The position numbers were made by a program, and so were the translations under genes. Shown piece after piece: positions 13,973 to 15,824 of a stretch of DNA of 15,824 nucleotides; position 1 is the stretch's first letter, and each line of letters starts with the position of its first letter. The notes under the pieces are model-generated. The model saw only the letters and a list, made by a program, of their open reading frames with translations, did not search any database and had not been told where the DNA came from. The stretch covers positions 1 through 15,824 of the forward strand of contig NZ_CAMPGZ010000090.1 in assembly GCF_946885725.1 (NCBI RefSeq), written 5' to 3'. The stretch comes from an uncultured Nocardioides sp. (lineage in GTDB: Bacteria > Actinomycetota > Actinomycetes > Propionibacteriales > Nocardioidaceae).

Positions 13973-14569
13973 TCAGTAGGCCTTCGCTGGGATGGACTCG
14001 GTGAGCCGCTGCAGGGAGTACTCGGTGACCCGGATCAGCGTCTGCTTCACGGACTCACGCTGGCGGGCGTCGACGTTCATGATCGGCACATGCTCGGGCA
14101 GGGCGAGCGCGGCCGCGACCTCGTGCAGCGGGTAGCGCCGGGCGCCGTCGAACTGGTTCACCGCCACGATGAACGGCAGCCCCTTCGACTCGAAGTAGTC
14201 CAGCGGCGCGAACGAGTCGTCGAGCCGGTCGGTGTCGACCAGCACGATCGCGCCGATGGCGCCGAGGCACAGGTCGTCCCACATGAACCAGAAGCGCTTC
14301 TGCCCCGGCGTACCGAAGAGGTACAGCACGAGGTCCTCGGCCAGCGTGAGCCGGCCGAAGTCCATCGCGACCGTCGTCGTGGTCTTGTCGGGCGTCTGGG
14401 ACAGGTCGTCGACACCCTGCGACACGTTGGTGACCAGGGCCTCGGTGCGCAGGGGCACGATCTCGGAGACGGCCCCCACCAACGTGGTCTTGCCCACCCC
14501 GAAGCCGCCGGCGACGACGATCTTCGTCGAAGCGGCCCTGCGCGCGGAGCTAGTAGCTGCGTAGCCCAC
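13973..14569 (-). CDS. cvnD: Conservon small Ras-like GTPase (CvnD-type)
   Basis: 198 aa from GTG 14569, with AAAGGA 6 nt upstream; its first 20 bases overlap the end of the DUF742 gene. The P-loop GGFGVGKT is at residues 21-28. TTTTVAMDFGRL (63-74) supplies a switch-I threonine region, FGTPGQKRF (85-93) is the G3 motif lacking the usual aspartate, NQFD (138-141) is the base-recognition motif in place of NKxD, and DAR near the end takes the place of SAK. These departures are typical of the MglA/CvnD-type GTP-binding proteins of conservons, also annotated 'ATP/GTP-binding protein'. In Streptomyces, CvnA-D proteins assemble at the membrane like a prokaryotic G-protein-coupled receptor system; the Roadblock protein next door is its likely partner. 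The signal it passes on is unknown. Confidence 0.92.
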   Translation of the reverse strand: MGYAATSSARRAASTKIVVAGGFGVGKTTLVGAVSEIVPLRTEALVTNVSQGVDDLSQTPDKTTTTVAMDFGRLTLAEDLVLYLFGTPGQKRFWFMWDDLCLGAIGAIVLVDTDRLDDSFAPLDYFESKGLPFIVAVNQFDGARRYPLHEVAAALALPEHVPIMNVDARQRESVKQTLIRVTEYSLQRLTESIPAKAY

Positions 14570-14927
14570 GGAGCGTCCTTTCGATGAGCTCGATCCGCTC
14601 GTCCTTCGACGAGTTCTCGGTGATGGTGGCCTGGACCCGGACCAGTCCCTGCTCGACCAGGTCCCCGAGAAGCACCCGCACCACGCCGATCGGCATGGAC
14701 ACGAGCGCCGAGACCTCGGCGACCGACCGTTGGTCGCACACGTCGAGGATCTGCCGCATCGCCGGGGTCAGCGGCGCGTCGGCGTCGCGCGGGTCCATCC
14801 GCAGCGTCGCCTCCATCGGCAGCTCGACGTTGGCCTTCGTGCGGCCGGCCGTGATCGTGTACGCGCGGACCAGGCGCGCCGACGTGGTCGGCTCGTCCGC
14901 GTTCGTGGTCTCGTCCGGAGGCACCAT
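14550..14927 (-). CDS. cvnC: DUF742 protein (CvnC-type)
   Basis: 125 aa from ATG 14927, 14 nt after the Roadblock stop; an in-frame TTG three codons upstream is a less likely start. It has both DUF742 landmarks: LVRAYTITAGRT near the N-terminus (about residues 19-30), and a winged-helix-like second half with ILDVCDQRSVAEVSALVSMPIGVVRVLLGDLVEQGLV. DUF742 proteins occur almost only in conservon operons, between the Roadblock and GTPase genes, exactly as here. The biochemical role is unknown; the second half looks like a DNA-binding or protein-interaction helix-turn-helix. It ends in the TAG (14550-14552) overlapped by the GTPase start, suggesting coupled translation. Confidence 0.92.
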   Translation of the reverse strand: MVPPDETTNADEPTTSARLVRAYTITAGRTKANVELPMEATLRMDPRDADAPLTPAMRQILDVCDQRSVAEVSALVSMPIGVVRVLLGDLVEQGLVRVQATITENSSKDERIELIERTLRGLRSY

Positions 14928-14941
14928 GGTGACCAACCTGC

Positions 14942-15370
14942 TCAGGTGCCCGCGCCGAGGCGGGCCTGGGCTTGTACGGCGCGGCCGACCCGGTCGACGA
15001 GCAGGGCCATCTCGTAGCCGACCTGGCCGATGTCGGCGGCCTCCTGGGTGAGTACGGCGAGGTTGGATCCGTCGCCGACGCTCATCAGCATCAGGTAGCC
15101 GTGCTCCATCTCGACGATCGTCTGCAGCACCGCGCCGCCCTCGAACAGCCGGGAGGCGCCGACCGCGAGGCTGGCGAGGCCGGACGACACCGCCGCGACC
15201 TGCTCGGCGCGGTCGGCCGGGATGCTCGAGCTCGCCGCCATCAGCAGTCCGTCGGCGGACAGCAGGATCGCGTGCGCGGCGTCGGGCACCTCGTCGACGA
15301 AGCGGGTCACCAGCCAGTCCAGGCCGCGGTCGTCGGCGGGCGGGACGGCGTGCAGGTGGTTCTCGGTCAT
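14942..15370 (-). CDS. cvnB: Roadblock/LC7-domain protein (CvnB-type)
   Basis: 142 aa; the ATGA at 15367-15370 overlaps the stop of the sensor-kinase tail. The whole protein is one Roadblock/LC7 domain: [35 protein letters not shown], then [25 protein letters not shown], then a strand pair with [18 protein letters not shown] and a final amphipathic helix. Roadblock proteins dimerise and act as GTPase-activating or scaffold partners of MglA/CvnD-like GTPases, so it likely regulates the GTPase encoded two genes downstream. It is cytoplasmic, with no signal or membrane segment. Order and overlaps follow the standard cvnA-B-C-D layout. Confidence 0.93.
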   Translation of the reverse strand: MTENHLHAVPPADDRGLDWLVTRFVDEVPDAAHAILLSADGLLMAASSSIPADRAEQVAAVSSGLASLAVGASRLFEGGAVLQTIVEMEHGYLMLMSVGDGSNLAVLTQEAADIGQVGYEMALLVDRVGRAVQAQARLGAGT

Positions 15371-15756
15371 TCGTCTTCTGCTTCCGTGTGACGGGCGGGG
15401 GACGTAGCCGTGGCGGCGCGGCGGCCGCGGGAGACACCGGCGGCGTGGGCGGCGAGCCGGGCCCGGATGGCCTCGGGGTCCCGCGCGATGTTGCCGGACT
15501 CCTTGGTGACGCCACCGGGGACGAGCGCGGCGCCAGGCCGGCGCTTCGGCAGGCCGGAGGGGGTGACCTCGGCAGTGGGCGGCGCCTCGACGGCGCGCTC
15601 GGCGACCTGCCAGCCCTCCTCGACCTCGGTGGTGCGCCAGGTCTGGCCGTTGTCGCTGGTGCTCAGCCACGCCGAGCGCATCTGCCGGAAGATCGGGGTG
15701 TCGAAGTCGTCGTCGGACGCCGGCGGCGGGACGTAGCCGTCGCCGAGCGGGTCCAC
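15367..15756 (-). CDS. cvnA: C-terminal tail of a CvnA-type sensor histidine kinase (partial; frame broken near the window edge)
   Basis: The frame ending at 15367 encodes 129 aa from GTG 15756 and contains the tail found in conservon sensor kinases: [44 protein letters not shown] and [21 protein letters not shown]. The kinase and sensor domains would lie beyond the right edge. In this frame, however, a TGA stands at 15817-15819, while another frame from the edge ([19 protein letters not shown]) has equally biased codons and could be the end of the kinase domain. Either the kinase gene is frameshifted between about 15762 and 15816, or there is a sequencing error, or the tail is a separately started protein from GTG 15756. 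The stop overlaps the Roadblock start. Identification as a CvnA tail rests on these motifs and the gene order. Confidence 0.65.
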   Translation of the reverse strand: MDPLGDGYVPPPASDDDFDTPIFRQMRSAWLSTSDNGQTWRTTEVEEGWQVAERAVEAPPTAEVTPSGLPKRRPGAALVPGGVTKESGNIARDPEAIRARLAAHAAGVSRGRRAATATSPARHTEAEDE

Positions 15757-15824
15757 GTTCCTCGACTGGACGGCCGCCGGGGCGGGCGTCGTCGTGGCGC
15801 GCGGCGAACTCCTTGGTCAGCAGC

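Overview
The window is very GC-rich with strong G/C bias at third codon positions. It carries actinobacterial hallmarks: a conservon-type sensor kinase/Roadblock/DUF742/GTPase operon, many GTG starts, 4-nt stop/start overlaps and apparently leaderless genes with TANNNT boxes. It most likely comes from a high-GC actinomycete, possibly a Nocardioides-like Propionibacteriales, although the genus is a guess. I see no tRNA, rRNA, CRISPR array, insertion sequence or phage gene.

Layout. (1) 1-5123 is a carbohydrate-uptake locus. A glycogen-debranching-type enzyme runs off the left edge on the minus strand. It is divergent from a LacI-family repressor gene, with a perfect 14-bp palindromic operator between them (699-712). 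The repressor is followed by a sugar-binding lipoprotein and two CUT1 permeases in 4-nt-overlap register. No ABC ATPase is present, so a shared MsiK-like ATPase elsewhere is likely. (2) 5124-8516 holds single-gene units: a P-loop kinase-like protein (minus), a conserved 132-aa protein of unknown function, a two-cysteine glutathione-peroxidase-family enzyme and a 14-TM DHA2-type efflux pump. (3) 8701-12661 on the minus strand is a tightly overlapped operon: M13 zinc metallopeptidase, GH13 alpha-glucosidase, SRPBCC/AHSA1 protein. (4) 12792-13079 is a small GNAT-like acetyltransferase. (5) 13150-15824 on the minus strand is a conservon: C-terminal tail of a CvnA-like sensor kinase (cut by the window edge), CvnB (Roadblock), CvnC (DUF742), CvnD (Ras-like GTPase), then, 1 nt downstream, an amino-acid-type solute-binding lipoprotein with no permease or ATPase.

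How they fit together. Region 1 imports an oligosaccharide (perhaps a maltodextrin-type glucan) and begins its breakdown under LacI control. The GH13 enzyme of region 3 could act on the same imported glucan, but its operon shows no matching operator. The conservon is a membrane signalling module, and the attached binding protein suggests a possible ligand-sensing partner.

The most interesting non-coding structures are four inverted-repeat families between genes. Two elements of exactly 54 bp (5831-5884 and 13087-13140) share terminal arms, and one arm pair changes in a compensating way from T-A to C-G, which points to a dispersed, structure-constrained repeat family. The others are a 57-bp element with perfect 14-bp arms (8546-8602), a TCGAGACC/GGTCTCGA-type inverted repeat (12712-12771) and a 30-bp element (5171-5200). 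The right edge also shows a reading-frame break in the CvnA gene.
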